64,000 bases of DNA from Reyranella soli (GTDB lineage: Bacteria; Pseudomonadota; Alphaproteobacteria; Reyranellales; Reyranellaceae): positions 124,001-188,000 of the forward strand of contig NZ_BKAJ01000032.1 of NCBI RefSeq assembly GCF_007992495.1. The letters run 5' to 3'. Shown in pieces: positions 43,569 through 53,571 of this stretch (position 1 is the first letter of the stretch; each line of letters begins with the position of its first letter). Position numbers and translations under genes: made by a program. Below the pieces are notes generated by a model. The model did not search any database, was not told the DNA's origin, and saw only the letters and a program-made list of their open reading frames with translations.

Positions 43569-43702
43569 GGCGACTTCCCCTTCGTCGTTCCCCGGTGAAA
43601 CGCTATTGACGCGCGGTGCTCTAGAAAAGAACATTAATTCGCGCGGTGTGCTGCTATTTCGGCATCACCCCGCCCAGGGCCAAAAGGGGAGGCCGAATCG
43701 CC
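43569..43702. promoter_or_regulatory. Divergent control region with two direct repeats, between the importer operon and lysR
   Basis: The 134-base gap holds two copies of CGCGCGGTG at 43610-43618 and 43640-43648, exactly 30 bases (about three helical turns) apart, flanking an AT-rich stretch (CTAGAAAAGAACATTAATT). TTGACG at 43606-43611 could be a -35 for the forward strand. LysR regulators usually bind the gap to their divergent targets, so these are candidate sites. Confidence 0.45.
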
Positions 43703-44647
43703 ATGCATGCCGCGGTCCTGCGCTACTTCGACCATGTCGCGCGCCACGGCTCGATCCGCAAGGCCGCCGATGCCCTGAGCGTCGCCTCGTCGGCGGTCAA
43801 CCGGCAGATCCTGCGGCTCGAGGACGAGATGGGCGTGACGCTGTTCGAGCGCGGCCGCAGCGGCGTGCGCCCGACGGCGGCCGGCGAATTGCTGCTGCGC
43901 CACGTGCGCGAGACGCAGAACGAATACCAGCGCACGCGGGCGGAGATCGCGAGCCTCGGCGGCACGGTGAGCGGCGACGTCCGCATCATCTCCCTGGAAT
44001 CGATGCTGGTGCGCTTCCTGCCGCAGGTCGTCGACGAGATGTCGGCGCGCCATCCCAAGGTGACCTTCACCGTCCTCGCGGTGCATCCCAGCGAGATCGG
44101 CGAGGCGCTGCGGTCGGGCGACAACGACTTCGGCGTGCTGTTCGTCGATGCCCGCCATCGCGGCGTCGACGTCATCGCCGAGTTCCCGACCTCGGTCGGC
44201 GCGCTGATGCGGCCCGACCATCCGCTGGCCGGGCGAAAGTCGTTGACCTTGACCGAGTGCGTCGGCCACCCGGTGGTCATGCTGCAGGACCGCTGGCTGC
44301 TCGACGCCATCATGGCGATGGAGTTCGCGGGTTCGGGCGCGCGCCTGTCGCCACGCGTCGTCTCCAACTCCATCGAGTTCATGCGCCAAGTGATCCGCTC
44401 GGGCCTCGGCATCGGCTTCTTCACGCCGATCGGCTTCATCGACGAGATCCGTCGTGGCGAGCTGGTGCACGTGCCGTTGGTCGAGCCGGGCCTGGCGCAG
44501 AGCCGCATCGGCATCCTGGTGCCGCGCTATCGCCGCCTGTCGCCGCCCGCCCGGCTGATGATCAATCACATCAGCGAGCGGTTGGGCGCGTTCGCCGATT
44601 TTTTAGCCGCGCCGCCGCGCCGGCCGAAGCGACGGGGCAGGACCTGA
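43703..44647 (+). CDS. LysR family transcriptional regulator
   Basis: A 314-residue regulator. N-terminal winged helix-turn-helix (about 1-60: YFDHVARHGSIRKAADALSVASSAVNRQILRLEDEMGV) and a C-terminal periplasmic-binding-type effector domain. It is divergent from the importer and catabolic operon and two bases upstream of the amidohydrolase gene, so it most likely controls both. The ATG at 43703 is chosen by family length; an open frame starts at 43646. Confidence 0.93.
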   Translation: MHAAVLRYFDHVARHGSIRKAADALSVASSAVNRQILRLEDEMGVTLFERGRSGVRPTAAGELLLRHVRETQNEYQRTRAEIASLGGTVSGDVRIISLESMLVRFLPQVVDEMSARHPKVTFTVLAVHPSEIGEALRSGDNDFGVLFVDARHRGVDVIAEFPTSVGALMRPDHPLAGRKSLTLTECVGHPVVMLQDRWLLDAIMAMEFAGSGARLSPRVVSNSIEFMRQVIRSGLGIGFFTPIGFIDEIRRGELVHVPLVEPGLAQSRIGILVPRYRRLSPPARLMINHISERLGAFADFLAAPPRRPKRRGRT

Positions 44648-44648
44648 C

Positions 44649-45923
44649 ATGGCGATCGTTCTCACCGGCGGCGCCGTCCTCACGGTCAATGCTGCCAACG
44701 AATTCCTGCCGTCGGCCGATATCCGGATCGAAGGCGAGGTCATCGCGGCACTCGGCCCGGCGGGCAGCCTGGCCCGGCCGAGCGACACGCTGCTCGACTG
44801 CAGCGAGGCGCTGATCACGCCCGGGCTGGTCAACGTCCACACTCATGCCGCGACCGCCTTCTATCGCGGCATGGCCGAGGACCAGCCGCGCGAATTCTGG
44901 TCGGCGGGCTATGCGATGCCTGGCCAGGAGAGCTTCACGGTCGAGGACCACGTGCTCTCCGTACGCGCCGCCTGCGCCGAGTTCCTGCTGAATGGCGTCA
45001 CCTGCATCGCCGATCGGCTGGGCAACATGGACCGCATCGCGCCGGGCATCGAGGCTTCGGGCATCCGCGCCGTGGTCGGCCATTCCCTGGTCGATGCCAG
45101 GGCGCCGGCCGACTGGAAGACGGCCGACGCGGTCATCGAGCGCTATGGCACCGACCCGAGCTGCCGCATCTTCGCCGGCATCGCCCCGCACGCTCTCGAT
45201 ACCTGCTCCGATGCGCTCCTGAGGGAGTGCGCGCGGCGCGCCGAGAAGACGGGCGCCCGTGTCTTCATCCATGTTGCGCAGAACGAGCCGGAGGTCGCCG
45301 CCGTGCGGCGGCGCGGCCATGACGGTGCGCTGGCCTGCCTGATCGCGACCGGTCTCGCGACGCCGAGCACCGTCGCCGCGCACGCGATCTATCTCAGCGA
45401 CGCGGAATTCGATGCCTGGCCGACCTATGGCATCGCCATCGCCCATTGCCCGGCGAGCAATCTAAAGATCGAGGCGCGAACTCTGCCGCTGGCATGCCTG
45501 GCAGGCCGCGTGACGATCGGGCTCGGCACCGACTGGACCGCCTCGAACAACGCCATGGACATGTTGGCCGAGGCGCGACTTGCCGCGCTGGTCGGCAAGA
45601 TGCGGGCCGACGATCCGCAGGCGCTGCCGGTCCAGCAGATGGTGCGCATGCTGACCATCGACGGCGCGCGCGCCCTTGGCCTCGACGGACTCACAGGCAG
45701 CATCGAAGTCGGCAAGCGCGCGGACCTCGTCGTGTTCGACGGCAACAAGCTCGAGGCCACGCCGGTGCATGATCCGGCGGCGAACCTGATCTATTCGCTC
45801 AATCCGCGTGCGGTGCGCGACGTGCTGGTCGACGGTGCGCTGTTGGTGCGCAATGGCAAGCTGACATGGGACGACGAGGCTGCCCTGGCGCGGCAGCAGC
45901 GGACGCGTGGCGCCAGACGCTAG
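44649..45923 (+). CDS. TRZ/ATZ-like amidohydrolase
   Basis: A 424-residue metal-dependent hydrolase of the chlorohydrolase/deaminase group (the group of SAH/MTA deaminase and triazine hydrolases). Metal ligands fit HTHAAT (64-66), the HVAQNE histidine near 205, HAIYLSDAEF, and the aspartate in GLGTDWTASNNAMD. The C-terminal composite beta domain (GSIEVGKRADLVVFDG) is usual. It starts two bases after the lysR stop and probably removes an amino or chloro group from the imported compound. Substrate unknown. Confidence 0.88.
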   Translation: MAIVLTGGAVLTVNAANEFLPSADIRIEGEVIAALGPAGSLARPSDTLLDCSEALITPGLVNVHTHAATAFYRGMAEDQPREFWSAGYAMPGQESFTVEDHVLSVRAACAEFLLNGVTCIADRLGNMDRIAPGIEASGIRAVVGHSLVDARAPADWKTADAVIERYGTDPSCRIFAGIAPHALDTCSDALLRECARRAEKTGARVFIHVAQNEPEVAAVRRRGHDGALACLIATGLATPSTVAAHAIYLSDAEFDAWPTYGIAIAHCPASNLKIEARTLPLACLAGRVTIGLGTDWTASNNAMDMLAEARLAALVGKMRADDPQALPVQQMVRMLTIDGARALGLDGLTGSIEVGKRADLVVFDGNKLEATPVHDPAANLIYSLNPRAVRDVLVDGALLVRNGKLTWDDEAALARQQRTRGARR

Positions 45924-45925
45924 AT

Positions 45926-46010
45926 AGCAGCTGCCCTTAGATCAGCTGCCCTTAGATCAGCTGCCCTTAGATCAGCTGCCCTTAGATCAGCTGCCCTTAG
46001 ATCAGCTGCC
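45926..46010. repeat. 15-bp tandem repeat array
   Basis: Five full units and one partial copy of a 15-base unit (ATCAGCTGCCCTTAG), starting at 45926, 45941, 45956, 45971, 45986 and 46001; the first differs at one base. It fills the space between two convergent genes. Read on the reverse strand each unit is CAG CTG ATC TAA GGG, so every copy carries the stop codon of the small gene at 45997. Confidence 0.95.
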
Positions 46011-46197
46011 AGTGCACCAAGGCACACAGGGCGACGGCAGCAGCGAACGTCCCGTACAGCGCGAGCGTCAGCGGTCGGAGCTGGCGGACATTGTCGTTGG
46101 CCGGCCGGCCGAGCCGCACGATGCGCGGCAGCGGCCTGGAGTTCTGCTCGGCCGCCCAAGTCGTTGCCAGGCGCGGCCCTCGCGATGATCTTGCCAT
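45997..46197 (-). CDS. Small hypothetical protein with C-terminal membrane helix
   Basis: A 66-residue protein. A basic N-terminal half (MARSSRGPRLATTWAAEQ, then RIVRLGRPANDNVRQL) is followed by one membrane helix (LALYGTFAAAVALCALVHW). GGGAGGAAG seven bases before the ATG is a strong ribosome site, which supports it being real. Its stop codon lies in the tandem repeat array, and the last codons (QLI) are part of the repeated unit. Unknown function; gltA lies just upstream on the same strand. Confidence 0.6.
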   Translation of the reverse strand: MARSSRGPRLATTWAAEQNSRPLPRIVRLGRPANDNVRQLRPLTLALYGTFAAAVALCALVHWQLI

Positions 46198-46231
46198 GTC
46201 TCGCTTCCTCCCAGGATAGCGATCTGGTTCT

Positions 46232-47530
<1,299 letters not shown>

Positions 47531-47578
47531 AGCTCACTCTTTCAGCTCGATTTCACGGGTTCGGGGGCACCCTAACAA

Positions 47579-47593
47579 GCCCCCTCCGGGGGC
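47579..47593 (-). terminator. Possible weak terminator between the EamA gene and gltA
   Basis: A 6-bp GC stem, GCCCCC and GGGGGC with a three-base loop. On the reverse strand it is followed by TTGTTAGG, a poor T-run. It may reduce readthrough from the transporter gene into gltA or act in the gltA leader. Confidence 0.35.
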
Positions 47594-47613
47594 GCAATTG
47601 TACTGGCCAGCCG

Positions 47614-48495
47614 CTATTTCGCGGCCCGCAGCAGCCCTGCGATCCGGCCGTCGATCAGCGCCAACCCGACGCCGATCAGGGCCATTCCCGCGAAATGCCG
47701 CGGCGCCAGCCGCTCGCCCAGCACGAGCGCTCCCAAAAGGATGGCGGTGACTGGGATCAGGAATGTGACAAGCAGCAGATTGGTGGCGCCGGCGGCCTCG
47801 AGGATGCGGAAATAGAGCACATAGGCCAGCGCCGTCGACAGCAGCGCCAGGCCGACCAGCGCCAGGCACACCGTGAGTGACGGCGGCGCGGGCAGCAGCC
47901 ATGGCTGGTCGACGAGCAACATGATCGGAAGAATCAACACTGCACTGGCCGTGACTTGTCCTGCCGCAGCCTCGGTCGGCGCGATCCCCATGCGCCGGAA
48001 GCGCCGGCCGTAGACGCCGGCGAAGGAATAGGAGAGGGCCGCCGCCAGGCAGGCCGTTTGGCCCCACAGCGCTGAGCCGCCGACCAGGGCGCTCCGTCCG
48101 ATCAGAGTGACGACGCCCAAAAGGCCCGTCAGCAGGGCTGCGATCTTGGTGCGGTCGATCTTCTCGTCGGCCGTGAGGAAGTGGGCGACGACCAGGGTGA
48201 AGAGCGGCGTGGTGGCGTTGAGGATCGAGGCCAGTCCTGACGCGATCTCGGTCTGGCCCCAGAAGATCAGGCTGAAGGGCAGCGCGTTGTTCAGCAGGCC
48301 CATGGTGAAATAGGCACGCCATGGCGCGTCGCGCCGTAGCGGCACGACCATCGCCAGCGCCAGCGCCGCCAGCGAAACGCGGACGAACACGACGGTGAAC
48401 GGACCGATCTCGCTCAACGCCACCTTGGCGAAGAAGAACGAGCCGCCCCACAGAACGGAGAGCGAGAGCAGCCAGATCCAGACGCGCGCAGCCAT
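47614..48495 (-). CDS. EamA family (drug/metabolite type) transporter
   Basis: A 293-residue membrane protein with ten predicted helices arranged as two EamA repeats (about 1-140 and 150-285). VWIWLLSLSVLWGGSFFFAKVAL and the mid LIGRSALVGGSALWGQTACLAAALSYSFAGVYGRRF segments are typical. Substrate unknown; many relatives export amino acids or metabolites. It interrupts the otherwise conserved gltX-gltA pair. Confidence 0.9.
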   Translation of the reverse strand: MAARVWIWLLSLSVLWGGSFFFAKVALSEIGPFTVVFVRVSLAALALAMVVPLRRDAPWRAYFTMGLLNNALPFSLIFWGQTEIASGLASILNATTPLFTLVVAHFLTADEKIDRTKIAALLTGLLGVVTLIGRSALVGGSALWGQTACLAAALSYSFAGVYGRRFRRMGIAPTEAAAGQVTASAVLILPIMLLVDQPWLLPAPPSLTVCLALVGLALLSTALAYVLYFRILEAAGATNLLLVTFLIPVTAILLGALVLGERLAPRHFAGMALIGVGLALIDGRIAGLLRAAK

Positions 48496-48528
48496 CCGCC
48501 GAGTGTGGCGGCCGGCTCGGCGCCGCTT

Positions 48529-49932
48529 CTATCCGCCGGCGGCCAGCAATCTTTTCTTGGTCTCGACGGGTCCGAGGATCGCCACGACCTCGAAGATGCC
48601 GGGCGACGCCGTCGAGCCGGTGAGGGCGACGCGCAACGGCTGGGCGACCTGGCCCAACTTCACGTTCTCGGCCTCGGCGAAGCGGCGCACGGCTTCCTCG
48701 AGCGGCTTCTCGCTCCAGTCCGTGACGCCGTCGAAAGCGGCGGCGAGCCGGGCGAGCAGCGCCTTGCTGTCGGGCGTGAGCTGGGCGCGCGCCTTGTCGT
48801 CGGCGATCGGCGGGGCGCCGTCGCTGGCATAGAAGACGAGGTTGTCGCCAAGCTCGGTCACCGTGCGCGAGCGCTGCTTGACCCCGCCCAGGCCGCGCGC
48901 GATGCGCGCCACACCGACCTGATCGACGGCGCGGCCGAGCTTCGCCTCGACGCGCGGCAGCACCAGCGGCAGCAGCTCGGCGTCGGGCGCCTCGCGCAGA
49001 TAGTGGGCGTTGAGGTTGGTGAGCTTCACCGTGTCGAAGCGCGACGCCGAGCGGCCGACGCCTGGCAAGTCGAACCACTCGATCGCCTGCTTGGTCGAGA
49101 TGATCTCGTCGTCGCCGTGGCCCCAGCCCAGCCGCAGCAGGTAGTTGCGCAGTGCCTCGGGCAGGAAGCCCATGTCGCGGTAGGCATCGACGCCGAGCGC
49201 GCCGTGGCGCTTGCTGAGCTTGGCGCCGTCGGATCCGTGGATCAGCGGGATGTGGGCATAGACCGGCTCGGGCCAGCCCATGGCCTTGATGATCTGCAGC
49301 TGGCGGAAGGCGTTGTTGAGATGGTCGTCGCCGCGGATCACGTGCGTGATGCCCATGTCGTGGTCGTCGACCACGACGGCATGCATGTAGGTCGGCGTGC
49401 CGTCGGCGCGCAGCAGGATCATGTCGTCGAGCTGGGCGTTCTCGACCTTGACCTCGCCCTGCACGGCGTCCTGGATCACCGTCTGGCCGTTCTGCGGCGC
49501 CTTCAGACGGATCACCGGCGCCACGCCCGGCGGCGCGTCTTTCGGGTCACGATCGCGCCAGCGGCCGTCGTAGCGCATCGGCACGCCGGCGCGCTTCTGT
49601 GCCTGGCGCATCTCGTCCAGTTCCTGGGGCGAGGCGTAGCAGTAGTAGGCCTTGCCCTCTGCCAGCATCTGGCGCGCGACCTCGGCATGCCGCTCGGCGC
49701 GCGGGAACTGGTAGATGACGTCGCCGTCCCAATCGAGGCCGAGCCACGACAGGCCGTCGATGATCGCCTCGACGGCCGCGGGCGTCGAGCGGGCGCGGTC
49801 GGTGTCCTCGATGCGCAGCAGGTACTTGCCACCGTGATGGCGGGCGTACAGCCAGTTGAAGAGCGCCGTGCGTGCGCCGCCGATATGCAGAAAGCCGGTG
49901 GGCGAGGGGGCGAAACGGGTGACGACGGTCAT
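48529..49932 (-). CDS. gltX: Glutamate--tRNA ligase
   Basis: A 467-residue class I synthetase. The HIGH-type motif is [20 protein letters not shown] near 8-27, and the KMSKS-type motif is [10 protein letters not shown] near 240. The middle stem-contact and C-terminal anticodon domains are normal. Several alphaproteobacteria carry two gltX genes; whether this one charges only tRNA-Glu or also tRNA-Gln cannot be told here. Divergent from comEC. Confidence 0.96.
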   Translation of the reverse strand: MTVVTRFAPSPTGFLHIGGARTALFNWLYARHHGGKYLLRIEDTDRARSTPAAVEAIIDGLSWLGLDWDGDVIYQFPRAERHAEVARQMLAEGKAYYCYASPQELDEMRQAQKRAGVPMRYDGRWRDRDPKDAPPGVAPVIRLKAPQNGQTVIQDAVQGEVKVENAQLDDMILLRADGTPTYMHAVVVDDHDMGITHVIRGDDHLNNAFRQLQIIKAMGWPEPVYAHIPLIHGSDGAKLSKRHGALGVDAYRDMGFLPEALRNYLLRLGWGHGDDEIISTKQAIEWFDLPGVGRSASRFDTVKLTNLNAHYLREAPDAELLPLVLPRVEAKLGRAVDQVGVARIARGLGGVKQRSRTVTELGDNLVFYASDGAPPIADDKARAQLTPDSKALLARLAAAFDGVTDWSEKPLEEAVRRFAEAENVKLGQVAQPLRVALTGSTASPGIFEVVAILGPVETKKRLLAAGG

Positions 49933-50048
49933 GACCTAGAGGGGCATTGTTCAGGGTTCGCGCGGGTTTTGCCGCATTTCGGCCGAAAAAGCGCGCCGTA
50001 GGTAGGCGAGCGTCCCAACGCTGTCAAACAACGGGAGGGGGAGACGGC

Positions 50049-52178
50049 GTGGCGGGCGCGCGTGCCTGGATCCTGAACCAGCTCGATGCCGAGCGCAGCC
50101 GCTGGATGCTGTGGCTGCCGGTGGCGCTGGGCCTGGGCATCGCGATCTACTTCGAACTGCCGAGCGAGCCCGCCCTGTGGCTGGGGCCGGTGCTGGCGGC
50201 CGTCGCCCTGGCGCTGGTGTTCTTCGCGCCGGCCGGCAGTCTTGCCCGCGCGGTGGCGATCGGACTGGTCGCGGCCGCCGTAGGCTTCGGCCTGATCGCC
50301 TGGCGCACGGCGAGCGTCGCTGCGCCGACGCTCAGCCGGCCATTGTTCAACGTCAACGTCGAGGGCCGCATCGCCGACATCCAGCGCCTGCCCGAGGGCG
50401 TGCGGGTCGTGCTCGAGGCGGTGCGGCTTAAGGGCAGCGGCGTGCCGCCGCCGGAGATGACGCCGGTGCGGCTGCGCGTCTCGCTGAGCAAGGGGGCACC
50501 GCCGCTGCATGTCGGCGATCGCATCCTTGTGCTGGCCAACATCTCGCCGCCCGCCGGGCCCGCGGCACCCGGCGCCTTCGATTTCCAGCGCGTCGCCTGG
50601 TACCAGCAGCTCGGCGCGGTGGGCTATGCGCTGGCGCCCGCCGCCGTCATCGAGCCCGGCAAGCCCGACGGCTTCGTGCGCGCCATCGATGCGCTCAGGG
50701 CCGACGTCGTCGACCGCATCATGAAGGCGCTGCCCGGGCCTGAAGGCGGTGTGGTCGCGGCCTTGCTGGCGGGCGAGCAGACCGCGGTCGACAAGGACGT
50801 CACCCAGGCGATGCGCGATTCGGGGCTGGCCCACATCCTGTCGATCTCGGGCCTGCACATCGTGTTCGTCGTCGCCCTGGTCATGGGCCTGGTGCGCCAC
50901 GGCATCGCGCTCATCCCGCCGCTCGCCTTGCGCATCGACGCCAAGAAGATCGCGGCCGTGCTCGCTCTCATGGTGGCGTTGTTCTACACCGCGCTCGCAG
51001 GCGCTCCTGTGCCCGCGCAGCGCGCCTGCGCCATGGCGGGCTTCGCCTTGCTCGCCATCCTGCTCGACCGGACGGCCTTGTCGCTGCGCCTGATCGCCTG
51101 GTCGGCGGTGATCGTGCTGGCCATCGCGCCCGACTCGCTGACCGGCGCCTCGTTCCAGATGTCGTTCGCCGCCGTGGTCGCCCTGATCGCGGCCTGGGAA
51201 GCGGCGGCCGGCTGGCGCCGCCGCCTGCATGAGCGCGCCGACCGCGCGCGCTATCGCTGGCTGTGGCGGCTCGGCGCCGCCATCGCGGCCAGCCTCGCCA
51301 CCACGCTGATCGCCTCGATCGCCACCGGCGCCTTCGCCGCCTACCACTTCAACCGCCTGTCGCTGCTCGGCGTCGTCGCCAACCTCTTTGGCGTGCCGCT
51401 CACCGGTTTCTGGATCATGCCGTGGGGGCTTCTGGCGATGCTGCTGATGCCGCTCGGGCTGGAGCGCTTCGCCCTGGTGCCCATGGGCTGGGGCGTCGAC
51501 TGGCTGAACGCCATCGCCAAGTATGTCGGCAACTGGCCGGATGCGGCGACCCTGGTGCCGTCGATGCCGGGCGCCAGCCTGTGGCTGATCACCGTCGGCG
51601 GGCTGTGGTTCTGCCTGTGGCGCCATCGCTGGCGCTTCGCCGGGCTGCCGGTCGTGGTGGCCGGCCTGCTGCTCGGCCCGCCACCGGCGCCCGACCTGCT
51701 GATGAGCGACGACGGCCGCGTGCTCGGCCTGCGCGACGAGAAGGGCGTGGTCCATGTCGCGTCCTCGCGCGTCGACCGTTTCGTCGCCGACACCTGGGCG
51801 CGGCGCAGCGGCCAGGAGGGCGCCAAGCGCTGGCTCGCCAGCGCCGACGAGGAGGCTGCCGGCCTCGGCTGCCGCACCGGCCTCTGCCGCTGGCGCAAGG
51901 GGCCGTGGCGCATCGCCCTGGTGAGCGACGACCGGCGGCTGGCCGAAGCCTGCGCCGACGCCGACATCGTGCTGGCGACCGTCGACGCCCAGGGCCGCTG
52001 CCGCGGCCCGCGCCTGGTGATCGACCGCCGCGACGCCTGGCGCGAGGGCGCGCAGGCGCTGTGGCTCGACGAGCAGGGCGTGCGGCGCGAGACCGCCAAT
52101 GCGCGACGCGGCGATCGGCCGTGGGTGCCGGGCAGCCCGAGCCGTCAGGCCGTGCCGGTGAAGGCGCCGGGAATCTGA
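50049..52178 (+). CDS. comEC: ComEC/Rec2 family competence-type membrane channel
   Basis: A 709-residue membrane protein. N-terminal helices and an OB-like DUF4131 domain (about 85-200, IADIQRLPEGVRVVLEAVRLK) precede the Competence domain, with ALLAGEQTAVDKDVTQAMRDSGLAHILSISGLHI as its signature near 235-270. The usual C-terminal metallo-beta-lactamase domain is replaced by a shorter, variable region of about 150 residues (from MSDDGRVLGLRDEKG), as in many alphaproteobacteria. GTG at 50049 is preceded by GGGAGGGGGAGA. Confidence 0.9.
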   Translation: MAGARAWILNQLDAERSRWMLWLPVALGLGIAIYFELPSEPALWLGPVLAAVALALVFFAPAGSLARAVAIGLVAAAVGFGLIAWRTASVAAPTLSRPLFNVNVEGRIADIQRLPEGVRVVLEAVRLKGSGVPPPEMTPVRLRVSLSKGAPPLHVGDRILVLANISPPAGPAAPGAFDFQRVAWYQQLGAVGYALAPAAVIEPGKPDGFVRAIDALRADVVDRIMKALPGPEGGVVAALLAGEQTAVDKDVTQAMRDSGLAHILSISGLHIVFVVALVMGLVRHGIALIPPLALRIDAKKIAAVLALMVALFYTALAGAPVPAQRACAMAGFALLAILLDRTALSLRLIAWSAVIVLAIAPDSLTGASFQMSFAAVVALIAAWEAAAGWRRRLHERADRARYRWLWRLGAAIAASLATTLIASIATGAFAAYHFNRLSLLGVVANLFGVPLTGFWIMPWGLLAMLLMPLGLERFALVPMGWGVDWLNAIAKYVGNWPDAATLVPSMPGASLWLITVGGLWFCLWRHRWRFAGLPVVVAGLLLGPPPAPDLLMSDDGRVLGLRDEKGVVHVASSRVDRFVADTWARRSGQEGAKRWLASADEEAAGLGCRTGLCRWRKGPWRIALVSDDRRLAEACADADIVLATVDAQGRCRGPRLVIDRRDAWREGAQALWLDEQGVRRETANARRGDRPWVPGSPSRQAVPVKAPGI

Positions 52179-52701
52179 GGTCGGCAGTAGGCGGCGAAGG
52201 GGTGGCGGGTTTCATCTCCCACGCGCGACGAGCGGGATCGCGTTCGCAGTGCTTCTCGCGAAATCGCCGCAAGCCATTGACGCCTCTGATCCTTCTGGCA
52301 CTGGCGGCGGCCGGGCACTGTCGCCTGAACAGCAACACAAGCGACAATGCGCATTCCTCGGCGCGTTGGCGGCCGAGTGCATGCAGTGCCGCCATTGTTG
52401 GCGGAGGTTTCCGAGGTTAGCGAGGTTTCCGAGAGAGGTCGTAGCGGTGCCTCGGAGACCGACCCACTATCAATGGGCCTCGCCGGCGAATTTCGATAGT
52501 TAAGATAGTTTAAATATGGGTTTCGACGCAGGAAAGGCCGACGCGGCGTCTGCCGGGCGCGATGGACTTCGGATGAACAATGCAAAGAGCGGAGCCGCCG
52601 GGAGGCGAGCACACCGCTAATATAACTTAAGTCCTCGACAAAGTCCACTAAAGTTATATTCGGCGCTGTGCAGGCGCGCCAAAAAACTCTGCGGCGAGCC
52701 G
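52179..52701. other. 523-base gap between comEC and lexA with repeats but no gene
   Basis: No convincing gene. Frames through it translate to low-complexity text. About 52395-52440 holds a triple 9-base repeat (GAGGTTTCC type), about 52495-52516 a GATAGTTAA/GATAGTTTA pair, and the right end an AT-rich inverted repeat (52619-52660). The region near 52480-52530 is distinctly AT-rich. It lies between the convergent ends of comEC and lexA. Confidence 0.6.
52619..52660. repeat. AT-rich 10-bp inverted repeat
   Basis: AATATAACTT (52619-52628) and AAGTTATATT (52651-52660) are perfect complements around a 22-base spacer that carries two AAGTCC copies. It stands 41 bases after the lexA end (reverse strand). 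No T-run; not a normal terminator. Confidence 0.7.
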
Positions 52702-53442
52702 CTAATTGTAGCGGCGGTACAGCCCGGCCAGCTTGCCCTGGATCTTGACCCGGTCGGGTCCGAAGATCCGCGTCTCGTAGGCGGCGTTGGCGGGCTCGAG
52801 CGCGATCGAGGCGCCTTTCTTGCGTAGCCGCTTCAGGGTGGCCTCGGCATCGTCGATCAGCGCGACGACGATCTCGCCCGATTCGGCGGTGTCGGCGCTC
52901 TTGATGATGGCGATGTCGCCGTTGTGGATGCCGGCCTCGACCATCGAATCGCCCTGGACCTCCAGGCAGTAATGCGCGCCCGAGCTCAGGAGCGTGACCG
53001 GCACATCGACGGTCGTGGAGTTGTCGCGCAACGCCTCGATCGGCGTACCGGCGGCGATCCGGCCGTAGAGGGGGAGGCTCAGCGCCTGCGCCTCGTTGGC
53101 GACCTGGATGGCGCCGGCCAGCGGCACCTTCTCGCCACGGATGATCTGCGGCACGAACCCTTCGCGGCTTTCGGCCAGACCCGGGCGGCTGAGCAGGGGC
53201 GTCACATTGGCTGCAGGCATCGCCGCGGCGTCGGGCAGCTTCAGAACCTGCAGGGCCCGCGCGCGATGCGGCAGGCGGCGCAGGAAGCCGCGCTCTTCGA
53301 GACCGGTGATCAGGCGATGGATGCCCGACTTTGATTTCAGGCGCAGCGCCTCTTTCATTTCGTCGAACGACGGCGACACCCCGTCGTCGTTGAGGCGCTT
53401 GTTGATGAACATGAGCAGTTCATTTTGCTTGCGGGTTAACAC
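52702..53442 (-). CDS. lexA: LexA repressor
   Basis: A 246-residue SOS repressor with an N-terminal winged helix ([17 protein letters not shown]) and C-terminal self-cleaving S24 peptidase domain. The cleavage bond fits A131-G132 (GRIAAGTP), the serine is S166 (QGDSMVEAG), and the lysine is K204 (ATLKRL). The start is GTG 53442, which gives the classical LexA N-terminus; an open frame to 53499 lies in the promoter. The gene has an SOS box 58 bases upstream, so it represses itself. Position between comEC and moeA is conserved. Confidence 0.96.
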   Translation of the reverse strand: MLTRKQNELLMFINKRLNDDGVSPSFDEMKEALRLKSKSGIHRLITGLEERGFLRRLPHRARALQVLKLPDAAAMPAANVTPLLSRPGLAESREGFVPQIIRGEKVPLAGAIQVANEAQALSLPLYGRIAAGTPIEALRDNSTTVDVPVTLLSSGAHYCLEVQGDSMVEAGIHNGDIAIIKSADTAESGEIVVALIDDAEATLKRLRKKGASIALEPANAAYETRIFGPDRVKIQGKLAGLYRRYN

Positions 53443-53499
53443 CGTCTTCTCCCCAGACTGCCTACCAGATTTCGGAACAAATCCTGAAACCCAGCACAT

Positions 53500-53514
53500 G
53501 TTCTAGTTTAGTTC
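53500..53514 (-). promoter_or_regulatory. SOS (LexA) box upstream of lexA
   Basis: GTTC-N7-GTTC (GTTCTAGTTTAGTTC), an exact match to the alphaproteobacterial LexA site, lies 58 bases upstream of the lexA start. A second, imperfect site, GAAC-N7-GAAA at 53475-53489, sits between it and the gene. Together they suggest autorepression through two sites. Confidence 0.85.
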
Positions 53515-53571
53515 TTTCACAATGTCAACTTATCCCAAGGATACCGGGGACAGCCCAAGGATGAGGAGGGA

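Noticed and set aside
45926-46010. CRISPR array
   Set aside because: Units are 15 bases, adjacent and without spacers; no cas gene is near.
52145-52648. 167-codon reverse frame between comEC and lexA
   Set aside because: Translation is low-complexity (for example SETSLTSETS) from short DNA repeats, with no ribosome site or family match.
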